Source: Microbacterium halotolerans
GTDB lineage: Bacteria; Actinomycetota; Actinomycetes; Actinomycetales; Microbacteriaceae
DNA length: 64,000 nt
Reading direction: 5' to 3'
Assembly: GCF_003569805.1 (NCBI RefSeq)
Contig: NZ_KZ984052.1
Span: 1-64,000, forward strand
This document shows, piece by piece, positions 14,885 through 23,571 of this stretch. The notes under the pieces are model-generated. The model ran no database searches. It worked only from the letters and a program-made list of their open reading frames with translations, and was not told the origin of the DNA. Every line of letters starts with the position of its first letter. The stretch's first letter is position 1. The position numbers were made by a program, and so were the translations under genes.

Positions 14885-17800
14885 ATGCACCTGAAGTCAG
14901 TCACGATCAAGGGATTCAAGTCATTCGCGCAGCCGACCACCTTCGTGCTGGAGCCCGGTGTCACCGCGATCGTCGGGCCGAACGGGTCGGGCAAGTCGAA
15001 CGTCGTCGATGCGCTCTCGTGGGTGATGGGCGAGCAGGGCGTCAAGAGCCTGCGCGGCGGCAAGATGGAGGACGTCATCTTCGCCGGCACGGCAACGCGC
15101 GGTCCGCTCGGCCGCGCGGAAGTGCAGCTGACGATCGACAACTCCGACGGGGCGCTGCCGATCGAGTACAGCGAGGTGACGATCAGCCGCACACTGTTCC
15201 GCAGCGGACAGAGCGAGTACTCGATCAACGGCGAGACCTGTCGACTGCTCGATGTGCAGGAGCTGCTCAGCGATTCGGGCCTCGGCCGCGAGATGCACGT
15301 GATCGTCGGACAGGGGCGCCTCGACACCGTGCTGCAGGCGACACCGGAGGATCGTCGCGGCTTCATCGAAGAGGCGGCCGGCATCCTCAAGCACCGTCGC
15401 CGCAAGGAGAAGACGCTCCGCAAGCTCACGGCGATGGAACAGAATCTCACTCGCCTCAGCGACCTGGCAGGCGAGATCCGGCGCCAGCTGAAGCCCCTCG
15501 GCAAGCAGGCGGAGATCGCGCGGGAGGCGCAGACGATCGCTGCCGTGGTGCGTGACGCGAAGGCGCGTCTGTTCGCTGACGAGGTGGTGCAGCTGCGCAA
15601 GGCCCTGGCCGACCACGCTCGCAACGAGCACGAGCGTCACACCGAACGCCTCGTGCTGCAGGAGCGCGCAGACGACGTGAAGGCACGCGTCGCGGCGCTG
15701 GAGGCGAAGCAGAACTCCGCGGAGGTCGACGAGGCGCGCAGCGTGGCGTTCGAGCTCGAGCAGGTGCAGGAGCGACTGCGAGGGCTGTTCACTCTCGCGA
15801 ACCAGCGTCTCGCACTGCTCGGCACCGAGGAGGAGGATGCGCCGTCGTCCGTCACGGTCACGCAGGCTGCGGTCGACGAGGCCAAGGCCGAGATCACCGA
15901 GATCGGCGACGGACTGGGCGACGCGCAGGACGCGGTCGAACTGGCGGGCCGCGGCGTCGCAGCGGCGAAAGCGGATCTGGACGCCCTCGATGTCGAGATC
16001 GCCGCGCAGAGCGCGCTCGTCTCGGAGCACGACATGCGCATCACGACGCTGCGCGGCCAGGGGGAGGCCGCCGAGTCGGCGCTCGAGGCGGTGCGGCAGG
16101 CCGTGGTGCGCCAGCAGACACAGCTCGACTCGGCCAGGCAGCGCCGTGAGGAGGCGACCGAGGCGTACGAGGCGCTCGACGACGCCGAGGTCTCAGAGGG
16201 AACCGCCGCCCAACTGCAGGCGGCCTATGAGGAGGCTCAGCAGCAGGCGAGCGAGGCGGAGAGCGACGTCGAACAGCTGCGCGAACAGCACCGTTCCGCC
16301 GAGCGGGAGACCGATGCGCTCACCGCGAAGGCCGCGGCGCTCGGCAGCGCGCTCGACGTGCGCAATGGTGCAGCCGACATCATCGCGGCAGGCGGCCACG
16401 GCATCGTAGGGCTCGTCGGCGACTCCGTTCAGGTCGACAGCGGGTTCGAAGCGGCGATCGCGGCCGCGCTCGGGCCCCTCGCCGAGGGCGTGCTGGTGCG
16501 TACGCGTGCCGATGCCCGCGCTGTCGCATCCGGTGCGGACGCTGTCGTCGACATCGTGATCGCCGACGGTCGCCCTGCCGTCGTGCCGATGCCCGACGAG
16601 CTCACGCCTGCGCTCGCTGTCGTCGAGGCGCCGGACGGCGTGCGCGCGATCCTGGCGCACGTGGCTATCGCCGACGACCTCGAAGCCGCGCTCGCCGCGG
16701 CGCCCGCTCTTCCCGACCGCGGACGGATCATCGTGGTCACGCGCGCGGGCGAGGTCGTCACCGAGCACACACTGCGCGCCGGGTCGGGCGAGGGGCTGTC
16801 CCGCCTCGAGCTGCAGGCAGAGCGCGACGATGCGCTGGCGACGCTGGAACGGATGAGGGCGGAGGTCGACGACCTCGCCGTGCGGCGCAAGGAGGCCTCG
16901 GAACGGCTGCAGACTGCGCGGGCGCGTTCGAAGGAGACCCTGACCGAGCTGCGTCAGCACGATGCCCAGCTCGCCCAGCATGCGGAGCACCTCAATCGCG
17001 TCACCGTTCGCTACGAGTCGGCGGTCGCCGAGTGCGAGCGCCTCGAGGCGGGGCTCTCACAGTCGCAGACAGCGGTGGCGGATGCCGAAGCCAAGGTCGG
17101 GGAACAGGCAGCGGCACTCGAAACGGCGCTCGCGGAACCGCGGCCCATTCTCGACGCGTCGGCCAGGGACGGCCTCGTGGCGGCGCTCGATGCGGCGCGC
17201 GAGGAGGAGATGGCGCGACGGCTCGAGGTCGAGACCCTGCGCGAGCGGGTGCGGGCGGCGGAGAACAGGGCGGCCAGCCTCGAGAAGCAGCGTGAGCGCG
17301 AGAAGGTCGCGGCCGAGCAGGCCGCACGCCGTGCGGTGATCCGCCGTCGTCAGCGCGAGGTGGCGCACGGCGTGGCCGGCGATCTTCCCGTGGTGATGGA
17401 GTCGGTGGACGGCTCGGTGTCGGAGGCTCGCCTCGCGCTCGTCGAGGCGGAGAAGCGACGCAGCGAGCAGAACGAGGAACTCAGAGACCTGCGCCGTCAG
17501 GAGACGCAGCTGCGCGAGCGCCTGGCAGGTCTCACCGAGAGCGTGCACGGGCTGGAACTGCAGATCCACGAGAAGAAGCTGCACGTGTCGAGCCTGCTCG
17601 AACGGGTCGACAGCGAACTCGCCCTCGGCGAAGCCGTTCTCGTCGCGGAGTACGGCCCCGAGCAGCCCGTGCCGAAGGACATCGCCGACATCGCCCCGGC
17701 ACGCGCGCCGCAGGAGGTCCTTCGTGACGCGGACGAGCACACCGCTCTCGCCGACGAGGACGAACAGAGCGAGCACAGCGCGGCCGAGGCAGTCGAAGCG

Positions 17801-18604
17801 GAAGCACGCGCGAGCGCAGTGACCGTTCGGGCCGATACGGACAACGCTGATGATCCGGTGCTTTCCGATGCGCCGGTCGCGGACGACGCATCCGGAGCGG
17901 TGCCTGTCGACCCGGACGAAGAGATCGAGACGATCCCGTACGACCGGCGCATGCAGGAGCGCCGGCTCCGCGATGCCCAGCGCAAACTCGCCCAGCTCGG
18001 CAAAGTCAACCCGTTGGCGCTGGAGGAGTTCGCGGCGCTCGAGCAGCGGCACGCGTTCCTGAAGGAGCAGCTCGACGACCTGGCGCAGACCCGCAAGGAT
18101 CTGCTCACGATCATCGACGACCTCGACGAGCGCATGCAGACCATCTTCGCCGCGGCGTTCGAAGACACGAAGGCGGCTTTCGGCGAGGTGTTTCCGATCC
18201 TCTTCCCCGGTGGCACCGGCAGCATCTCGCTGACGAACCCGGATGACATGCTCACGACCGGCATCGAGGTCGCGGTGCGGCCGGCGGGCAAGAAGATCGA
18301 ACGGCTGTCGCTGCTGTCGGGCGGCGAGCGCTCACTCGCGGCGGTGGCTCTGCTGACCGCGATCTTCAAAGCGAGGCCGAGCCCGTTCTACATCCTCGAC
18401 GAGGTCGAGGCAGCGCTCGACGACGCCAACCTGGGTCGGCTCCTCGGCGTGTTCGAGACGCTGCGCGAGAGCAGTCAGCTCATCATCATCACGCACCAGA
18501 AGCGCACGATGGAGATCGCCGACGCGCTCTACGGCGTCTCGATGCGGCAGGACGGAGTCTCGGCAGTGGTCGGTCAGCGCATCAGCGAGCGCGCCACCGC
18601 ATGA
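14885..18604 (+). CDS. smc: Chromosome segregation ATPase SMC
   Basis: Core subunit of the SMC-ScpAB condensin that loads at the origin and aligns chromosome arms. 1239 residues. The N-terminal Walker A GPNGSGKS is at 31-38. A long coiled coil follows, with the hinge at about 500-640, a returning coiled coil, then the ABC signature LSGGERSLAAVALL (about 1143) and Walker B FYILDEVEAALDD (about 1168). ATG 14885 is chosen because AGGAGAGGAGG precedes it and MHLKSVTIKGFKSF is the family N-terminus. Odd: residues ~930-1015 form an acidic, Ala/Asp/Glu-rich insertion in the returning coil. scpA/scpB are not adjacent. Overlaps the next gene by 4 bp. Confidence 0.96.
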   Translation: MHLKSVTIKGFKSFAQPTTFVLEPGVTAIVGPNGSGKSNVVDALSWVMGEQGVKSLRGGKMEDVIFAGTATRGPLGRAEVQLTIDNSDGALPIEYSEVTISRTLFRSGQSEYSINGETCRLLDVQELLSDSGLGREMHVIVGQGRLDTVLQATPEDRRGFIEEAAGILKHRRRKEKTLRKLTAMEQNLTRLSDLAGEIRRQLKPLGKQAEIAREAQTIAAVVRDAKARLFADEVVQLRKALADHARNEHERHTERLVLQERADDVKARVAALEAKQNSAEVDEARSVAFELEQVQERLRGLFTLANQRLALLGTEEEDAPSSVTVTQAAVDEAKAEITEIGDGLGDAQDAVELAGRGVAAAKADLDALDVEIAAQSALVSEHDMRITTLRGQGEAAESALEAVRQAVVRQQTQLDSARQRREEATEAYEALDDAEVSEGTAAQLQAAYEEAQQQASEAESDVEQLREQHRSAERETDALTAKAAALGSALDVRNGAADIIAAGGHGIVGLVGDSVQVDSGFEAAIAAALGPLAEGVLVRTRADARAVASGADAVVDIVIADGRPAVVPMPDELTPALAVVEAPDGVRAILAHVAIADDLEAALAAAPALPDRGRIIVVTRAGEVVTEHTLRAGSGEGLSRLELQAERDDALATLERMRAEVDDLAVRRKEASERLQTARARSKETLTELRQHDAQLAQHAEHLNRVTVRYESAVAECERLEAGLSQSQTAVADAEAKVGEQAAALETALAEPRPILDASARDGLVAALDAAREEEMARRLEVETLRERVRAAENRAASLEKQREREKVAAEQAARRAVIRRRQREVAHGVAGDLPVVMESVDGSVSEARLALVEAEKRRSEQNEELRDLRRQETQLRERLAGLTESVHGLELQIHEKKLHVSSLLERVDSELALGEAVLVAEYGPEQPVPKDIADIAPARAPQEVLRDADEHTALADEDEQSEHSAAEAVEAEARASAVTVRADTDNADDPVLSDAPVADDASGAVPVDPDEEIETIPYDRRMQERRLRDAQRKLAQLGKVNPLALEEFAALEQRHAFLKEQLDDLAQTRKDLLTIIDDLDERMQTIFAAAFEDTKAAFGEVFPILFPGGTGSISLTNPDDMLTTGIEVAVRPAGKKIERLSLLSGGERSLAAVALLTAIFKARPSPFYILDEVEAALDDANLGRLLGVFETLRESSQLIIITHQKRTMEIADALYGVSMRQDGVSAVVGQRISERATA

Positions 18605-20031
18605 GCGCTGCAGACGAGTTCGCGCGGATCGCACCGACGCTGCGTCGACGCCCGGATGTCGAGGCGCACGATCTGGTGGCGGCCGACGCGAGCGATCGGC
18701 TGATCCTGGCGTCGGCTGGTCTCGATCATCTGGAATCGGCTCACGAGATGCGCACTTCTGGTACGAAAGGGCGACCAGATCGGCGCATCTCGGCGAAAAG
18801 CGCGCAGTTCGCGGGCGTGGTCGTGGTGGGGGACCGGTACGGGGCACTGGCACTGCCGCTGGCTGCGGCGGGATTCCGCGTGCGGGTGCATCAGGACGCG
18901 CTGTCGGGAGAGCGAGCGGCGCGGCTGAACGCCGTGGAGATCGGGCTTGCGGGGCCGCCGGGAGATCAGGATGAGCGCGGCTTCTCGAAGGCAGCAGACG
19001 CCGATCGGATCGATGTGCCGGGAGTGAGCTGGCACGCGCTCGATGCCGACCTGCTCACCGGTGCGACGCTCGTGCTGGTGCAGCTGCCGCGCTCGTTGGA
19101 CGCGCTCGATGAGATGGCAGGCCTCATCGCCCGCCACGCCGATCCTGCGGTGCGCGTCGTCGCGGGCGGGCGCGTGAAGCATATGTCGCCCGCGATGAAC
19201 GAGGTGCTCGCGCGGCACTTCGAGACGGTTGCCGCTGACAGAGGCGTCGGCAAGTCGAGGGTGCTGCGCGCCTCGGTTCCGCGCGCCCGCCTGCAGGGCA
19301 GGACCGAGCGACCAGCGGCCGTCGACGAGAGCGGAACGGAGCCCAGCGCCTCTGACTGGCCGCGCGCTGAGCGCGACGACGCAACGGGGCTGACGATCTG
19401 CGCGCACGGCGCCGCCTTCGCCGGCACGGGCGTCGACATCGGCACGCGTCTGCTGCTGAGCGTGCTCGACCGGGCGCCTGCTGCGTCGCGGGTGATCGAC
19501 CTCGGCTGCGGCACCGGTGTCATCGCGGTGTCGTACGCGCTGGCGCACCCCGATGCTCGCGTCATCGCGACCGATCAGTCGGCAGCGGCGGTCGCATCTG
19601 CGAGGGCGACAGTCGCAGCCAACTGGATCGCCTCCGAAGAGAGCGCCGCTGTCGATCCGGAGGTGACCGCAGCGACCGGGGACGCGGCCGATGCTGGCGA
19701 CACCGACTCTCGGCACGACCGTGGTCCGTCCTTTCGTGTCGGCACGACATCCGGTGTCACGGTCATCCGGGACGACGCGCTGGGTGCGCAGCCTGACGCG
19801 TCGGCCGACCTGGTCCTGCTGAACCCGCCGTTCCACTCGGGTGCCGCTGTGACGACCGAGGTCGCGCCCCGTCTGTTCGCCCACGCCGCCCGCGTGCTGA
19901 GGCCGGGCGGCGAACTGTGGTGCGTGTGGAACTCGCATCTGCGCTATCGGCCGCAGCTCGAGAAGCTCGTCGGGACGACTCGCCAGGTTGCACGCAACTC
20001 GAAGTTCACCGTGACCGCCTCGACGCGGTAG
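18601..20031 (+). CDS. RsmC/RlmG-like rRNA guanine-N2 methyltransferase
   Basis: 476-residue SAM methyltransferase with an N-terminal pseudo-methyltransferase half (GVVVVGDRYGALALPLAAAG) and a C-terminal catalytic half. The SAM loop DLGCGTGVIAV starts near 300, and NPPF (408-411) is the catalytic motif of guanine-N2 enzymes such as RsmC (16S G1207) and RlmG (23S G1835); which one cannot be told. Starts in the smc stop (ATGA), so probably cotranslated. Three low-complexity inserts interrupt the fold, including residues ~48-71, which are translated from a 68-bp palindromic repeat (EMRTSG...RRISAKSAQF). A decayed copy of its 3' end follows at about 20094. Confidence 0.85.
   Translation: MSAADEFARIAPTLRRRPDVEAHDLVAADASDRLILASAGLDHLESAHEMRTSGTKGRPDRRISAKSAQFAGVVVVGDRYGALALPLAAAGFRVRVHQDALSGERAARLNAVEIGLAGPPGDQDERGFSKAADADRIDVPGVSWHALDADLLTGATLVLVQLPRSLDALDEMAGLIARHADPAVRVVAGGRVKHMSPAMNEVLARHFETVAADRGVGKSRVLRASVPRARLQGRTERPAAVDESGTEPSASDWPRAERDDATGLTICAHGAAFAGTGVDIGTRLLLSVLDRAPAASRVIDLGCGTGVIAVSYALAHPDARVIATDQSAAAVASARATVAANWIASEESAAVDPEVTAATGDAADAGDTDSRHDRGPSFRVGTTSGVTVIRDDALGAQPDASADLVLLNPPFHSGAAVTTEVAPRLFAHAARVLRPGGELWCVWNSHLRYRPQLEKLVGTTRQVARNSKFTVTASTR
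18744..18811. repeat. 68-bp palindromic repeat, family A, copy 2 (inside a gene)
   Basis: Starts CGAGATGCGCACTTCT, carries the internal GGCGCATCTCGGCGA that also occurs in copy 4, and ends GCGCAGTTCG, a two-base variant of the usual GCGCATCTCG. The whole element is read in frame near the N-terminus of the RsmC-like gene. Confidence 0.75.
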
Positions 20032-20273
20032 CGACTCGGTTTCCGCGACCGGGCGGACGGCCGCGGGCGGGGACGCTCATGAGCGTGACACGCGCGAGAT
20101 CGCGCACAACGCGAAGTCCACGGTGACGGACTCCCTGCGACAGCTGTCCTGCAGCGGCGGGGAGCTCCGGTCGCCTGCCCGCAGTCTCGGGATTCGCCGT
20201 GAAGCAGGCCTGGGCCGATGCGCGGTCGCGCCTGCGCGGAATAGGCTCGCATCATCACCGGAAGGAGCACGTC
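20032..20273 (+). pseudogene. Decayed duplicate of the methyltransferase 3' end
   Basis: Around 20091-20142 one frame reads TREIAHNAKSTVTDSLRQL, against TRQVARNSKFTVTASTR at the true C-terminus (19978-20028). The DNA matches over about 32 bp (gcacgcaac/gcgcacaac, cgaag, accgtgac/acggtgac). The flanking bases up to 20240 look unrelated. The remnant ends in unrelated sequence before the lipid kinase gene; no other gene was found in this gap. Confidence 0.55.
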
Positions 20274-21212
20274 ATGATCCAGCAGGTCGCGATCGTCTGG
20301 AACCCGAGCAAGACAACGCGGGACGAGCTCGACGAAGCGCTCGCCGCGGCGCTCTCCTCGTCGAAGAACGAGATTTCGACGGAGTGGATCGAGACCAGCA
20401 AGGACGACCCCGGCCGCGGCGCAGCTGAGCAGGCGCTCGCCGCCGGCGCGGAGCTCGTGATCGCGGCCGGCGGGGACGGCACGGTGCGGGCGGTCGCCGA
20501 GGTTCTCGCCGAGCAGGGCGGTGCCGAGCTGGGGATCGCGCCGCTCGGTACGGGCAATCTGCTCGCCCGCAACCTCGATGTGCCGATCGACGACCTGGCG
20601 GCCGCGATGACCCGCGCCATCACGCGCGAAGCGTCCGTCGTCGACGTCGGCTGGCTCGCGCTCGACGGCGGCGCCGAGAAGCAGGCGTTCGCAGTGATGG
20701 CGGGCTTCGGCATCGACGCGCACATGATCACCGAGACCGACGACGAACTCAAGGACAGGGTGGGCTGGCTCGCCTACGTCGAGTCGCTCGGGCGCGCGGT
20801 CTCCTCGAGCGAAGTGATCGATGTCACGATCTCGGAGGACGGCGAGGAGCCGGCGAGAACGCAGGCGCATACCCTGATGATCGGCAACTGCGGCACGGTG
20901 CAGGGCGGTATCACCCTGCTGCCCGACGCCGACCCGTCCGATGGGGAGCTCGACCTGCTGCTGATCGATGCCGAGGGCGTCGGAGGCTGGCTCGACACCA
21001 TGCGCAACATGCTGTGGGACAACGGCCTCAAGAAGCTGATCTCCGGAGCATCCGACGACGCGGAGAGCAGCGAGTCGATCGGGCACCGCAGCGCCAGGCG
21101 GATCCGGATCGAGCTGGCCGAGCCCCGTGAGATCGAGCTCGACGGCGACGTGATCGGCAAGGCGCGGGTTCTCGATGTCGAGGTGCAGCCCAGCGCGCTG
21201 CGCGTGCGCTGA
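20274..21212 (+). CDS. Diacylglycerol kinase-type lipid kinase (DAGK catalytic domain)
   Basis: 312 residues with the nucleotide-binding GGDGT at 66-70 (VIAAGGDGTVRAVAEVL) and the family's GTGNLLARNL (about 88-97). These place it in the DgkB/YegS/sphingosine-kinase superfamily, cytosolic enzymes that phosphorylate membrane diacylglycerol or related lipids. ATG 20274 follows GAAGGAGCACGTC, so this start is preferred to an in-frame codon 25 residues upstream. Exact lipid unknown. Followed by a family B repeat and ftsY. Confidence 0.87.
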   Translation: MIQQVAIVWNPSKTTRDELDEALAAALSSSKNEISTEWIETSKDDPGRGAAEQALAAGAELVIAAGGDGTVRAVAEVLAEQGGAELGIAPLGTGNLLARNLDVPIDDLAAAMTRAITREASVVDVGWLALDGGAEKQAFAVMAGFGIDAHMITETDDELKDRVGWLAYVESLGRAVSSSEVIDVTISEDGEEPARTQAHTLMIGNCGTVQGGITLLPDADPSDGELDLLLIDAEGVGGWLDTMRNMLWDNGLKKLISGASDDAESSESIGHRSARRIRIELAEPREIELDGDVIGKARVLDVEVQPSALRVR

Positions 21213-21215
21213 ACT

Positions 21216-21289
21216 CCGCGAGTGCCTACGAATCACGCGGATGCCTGCGCAGTTTCGCAGGCGCTCGTATGGAACGCAGGCGCTCGCGG
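21216..21289. repeat. Family B palindromic repeat, copy 2 (74 bp)
   Basis: Outer arms CCGCGAGTGCC and GGCGCTCGCGG. It contains TGCCTGCGCAGTTTCGCAGGCGCTC-type inner halves in both orientations, like copy 1. It fills the gap between the lipid kinase stop (21212) and the ftsY promoter. Confidence 0.7.
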
Positions 21290-21303
21290 TCGGCGGCGGC
21301 CGA

Positions 21304-21309
21304 TAGGCT
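21304..21309 (+). promoter_or_regulatory. -10 hexamer TAGGCT, leaderless start of ftsY
   Basis: TAGGCT ends six bases before the ftsY ATG at 21316. Confidence 0.55.
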
Positions 21310-21315
21310 GGGGGT

Positions 21316-22185
21316 ATGGCGGAAAAGTGGTCTCTCGGGCGCGCGCTGCGCGGCATGTTCACCCGGCCGCAGATCGACGACACGACGTGGGATGACCTCG
21401 AGACAGCGCTGATCACCGCCGATTTCGGCCCGGATGTCACCGAGGCGACCGTCGACGACCTGCGCGAGAAGGTCGCCCGGTTCGGCACGACGGACCCTGC
21501 CGACCTCAAGCGCATGCTGCGCGAGTCGCTCGAGGAGCGCTTCGCCGCGTTCGACACGACCCTGAAGCTCACCGAACGGCCGGCCGTTGTGCTGGTCGTC
21601 GGCGTCAACGGCGTCGGCAAGACCACCACGATCGGCAAGTTCGCGAACTTCCTCGGCCGCTACGGGCGTTCGATCGTGGTCGGCGCCGCCGACACATTCC
21701 GTGCCGCGGCTGTGGAGCAGCTCGCCACCTGGGCGGAGCGCGGGGGAGCGGCGATCGTCCGGCCGGAGAAGGAGGGACAGGACCCTGCGTCCGTCGCCTT
21801 CCAGACGATCGACTATGCCAAGCGCAACGGAACCGAGATCGTGCTCGTCGATACAGCCGGCCGCCTGCACACCAAAGCGGGTCTGATGGACGAGCTCACC
21901 AAGGTGCGCCGCGTCATCGAGAAGCAGGCACCGATCAGCGAGGTGCTGCTCGTGCTCGACGCGACGACCGGACAGAACGGCGTGATGCAGGCAGAGGCGT
22001 TCCTCGAGCACGCGGGTGTGACAGGGCTGGTGATCACCAAGCTCGACGGCTCCGCCAAGGGCGGTTTCGTCCTCGCGGTGCAGGAGCGCACGGGCCTTCC
22101 CGTCAAGCTCCTCGGGCAGGGCGAGAGCATCGGCGACCTCACCGGTTTCACCCCCCACGTATTCGTCGAGCAGCTCGTTGACTGA
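21316..22185 (+). CDS. ftsY: Signal recognition particle receptor FtsY
   Basis: Membrane-associated SRP GTPase that receives ribosome-nascent-chain complexes from Ffh (encoded at 31351) and delivers them to SecYEG. 289 residues, i.e. a short form with essentially no acidic A-domain; the NG core starts almost at once (WSLGRALRGMF). G1 GVNGVGKTT at 96-104, the ADTFRAAAVEQL insertion-box motif, G3 DTAGR (179-183) and G4 TKLDG are intact. The basic, amphipathic N-terminus probably mediates lipid binding. Confidence 0.96.
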   Translation: MAEKWSLGRALRGMFTRPQIDDTTWDDLETALITADFGPDVTEATVDDLREKVARFGTTDPADLKRMLRESLEERFAAFDTTLKLTERPAVVLVVGVNGVGKTTTIGKFANFLGRYGRSIVVGAADTFRAAAVEQLATWAERGGAAIVRPEKEGQDPASVAFQTIDYAKRNGTEIVLVDTAGRLHTKAGLMDELTKVRRVIEKQAPISEVLLVLDATTGQNGVMQAEAFLEHAGVTGLVITKLDGSAKGGFVLAVQERTGLPVKLLGQGESIGDLTGFTPHVFVEQLVD

Positions 22186-22260
22186 GCCAGCGGCGAATTC
22201 ACCGGAATCGATCCGGTAAACCTACTGACATCCGGCAACCTGAGGTGGTTTGATAGCGCC

Positions 22261-22761
22261 ATGGCACTCGAACACGACTTCTTCGGACTTCTGGAGTCCG
22301 GGCCGGACGGCTCGGTCTTCTGGTCCGAGACGGTGGATCTGGGCGATCAGAGCGTCGCCGTCGATCTGACTGCGCCCGACCAGGAGGACGTCTCGCAGGA
22401 CGCTCTCGACGCGGCTGCGGCGATCGTGGCGAGCATCGAGGAGATCGACCGCCGCGCACGGATCGCCATGCTCGGAGAGGTCGACAACCGCGCCAGCGAG
22501 GTCACCGAGTACATCCTGATGCAGCAGGACCAGCTCGGCGACGAGCTCGAGGACCTCCTCGTCGACGTGTCTGGCGATGTGGCGGTCGACATCATCCGAT
22601 CGATGCAGCTCACGAGCGTGACGATCCTGGCTGACGAGCACGGCGGAGCCGACCCGTTCGCGGTGTTCGAGTACGCCCTCGACCCCGACTCCACCGACGA
22701 CGTGCTGCTGGTGAATCTGCTCGGCGACGGCGAGATCCAGTCGGTCACGAGCGCTGACTGA
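22261..22761 (+). CDS. DUF2004-type hypothetical protein
   Basis: 166-residue acidic cytosolic protein starting MALEHDFFGLLESGPDG. Predicted alpha/beta with a helical middle (ALDAAAAIVASIEEIDRRAR) and ending in a strand-rich C-terminus. The N-terminus and length fit the DUF2004 family found in Actinobacteria; that assignment is from memory of the family's style and is tentative. No catalytic motif stands out. It follows ftsY in the same direction with 75 bp between, and converges on the HTH gene. Confidence 0.65.
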   Translation: MALEHDFFGLLESGPDGSVFWSETVDLGDQSVAVDLTAPDQEDVSQDALDAAAAIVASIEEIDRRARIAMLGEVDNRASEVTEYILMQQDQLGDELEDLLVDVSGDVAVDIIRSMQLTSVTILADEHGGADPFAVFEYALDPDSTDDVLLVNLLGDGEIQSVTSAD

Positions 22762-22767
22762 CGGCTG

Positions 22768-22980
22768 TCACTGCGCGGGCGGCTCATACGACAGGATGTC
22801 GCCCGGTGCGCACTCGAGCACGCGGCAGATGGCATCGAGCGTGGTGAAGCGCACGGCTTTGGCCCGCCCGCTCTTGAGCACCGACACGTTCGCGGGCGTG
22901 ATGCCGATCGCCTCCGCGAGCTGAGCGACGGTCATCTTCTTCTTGGCGAGTTCGACGTCGAGGTTGATCACGATCGGCAT
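22768..22980 (-). CDS. Cro/CI-type HTH regulator paired with DUF2975 protein
   Basis: A 70-residue DNA-binding protein consisting of little more than an HTH: AKKKMTVAQLAEAIGITPANVSVLKSGRAKAVRFTTLDAICRVLEC. The GDILSY end is typical of the YozG/Xre group. It is the standard partner of DUF2975 membrane proteins. Start ATG at 22980 shares one base with the upstream stop (TGATG), indicating translational coupling. Likely autorepresses through the nested palindrome at 23479-23513. Confidence 0.88.
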   Translation of the reverse strand: MPIVINLDVELAKKKMTVAQLAEAIGITPANVSVLKSGRAKAVRFTTLDAICRVLECAPGDILSYEPPAQ

Positions 22981-23468
22981 CACACCACCTCCGACATCTC
23001 ATCGTTGAGCCGCGTCGCGGTGGCGAGCAGCTCGCGCATCACCACGATTACGAGAGCGGCTGCGATCCCGCCGATGAAGCCTCCGATGAGAACAAAGCCG
23101 ACCACCCCTGGAAGCATCTGCGCAGCGCTGAGCACAGCGAAGCACGGGATGGTGAGAGCGGCGAACACCAGTGCGCACCAGACCATGACGGTTACGAGCC
23201 GCAGCGAGCGGCGGTCGAAGATGCGCCGGCGGGCGACCGTTGACAGCAGCACCCACACGATGACGAGGAAGACCTGCACGCACGCTGCTTCGACGATGAG
23301 CCAGACCATGCCGAAGGCCGCGACCACGGAGACGAGCGGGTCGCCGGCGAACTCGCAGCACACCGCCTCGCGCGCGATGAGGGGAGCGAACAGAGCTTGT
23401 ATCACGAGCAGTGCGAGCAGCATCACGGCGAGCAGTGCCTGAGCGGTTCGGATGATCCAGGGGCGCAT
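22980..23468 (-). CDS. DUF2975 membrane protein
   Basis: 162 residues, four hydrophobic segments (about 8-30, 46-74, 92-112, 119-142), no enzymatic motif. Family members are almost always followed by a small HTH gene, as here. The role of the pair is not established; membrane sensing with an HTH output is inference. ATG 23468 has AGGAAACGAA upstream. The promoter region is AT-rich and carries a strong dyad. Confidence 0.82.
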   Translation of the reverse strand: MRPWIIRTAQALLAVMLLALLVIQALFAPLIAREAVCCEFAGDPLVSVVAAFGMVWLIVEAACVQVFLVIVWVLLSTVARRRIFDRRSLRLVTVMVWCALVFAALTIPCFAVLSAAQMLPGVVGFVLIGGFIGGIAAALVIVVMRELLATATRLNDEMSEVV

Positions 23469-23478
23469 TTCGTTTCCT

Positions 23479-23513
23479 ATCGATTAACGATGTCTATACA
23501 TCGAAAAACGATA
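23479..23513. promoter_or_regulatory. Nested palindromic operator for the DUF2975-HTH pair
   Basis: Inner perfect dyad CGATGT-ctat-ACATCG (23488-23503), flanked by outer half-sites TATCG (23479) and CGATA (23509-23513). CGAT/ATCG recurs four times. It sits about 10-45 bp upstream of the DUF2975 start, where a repressor would block transcription. The HTH protein of the same operon is the natural candidate. Confidence 0.6.
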
Positions 23514-23571
23514 TACGTCCCTGTGATTCTCGGCAAGCGTGCTCAGGCGATTCCCGGCAGATCGACCGGCG

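Noticed and set aside
20855..20875. GAACGCAGGCGC in the lipid kinase gene resembling family B
   Set aside because: One half-site only, inside conserved coding sequence; no palindrome.
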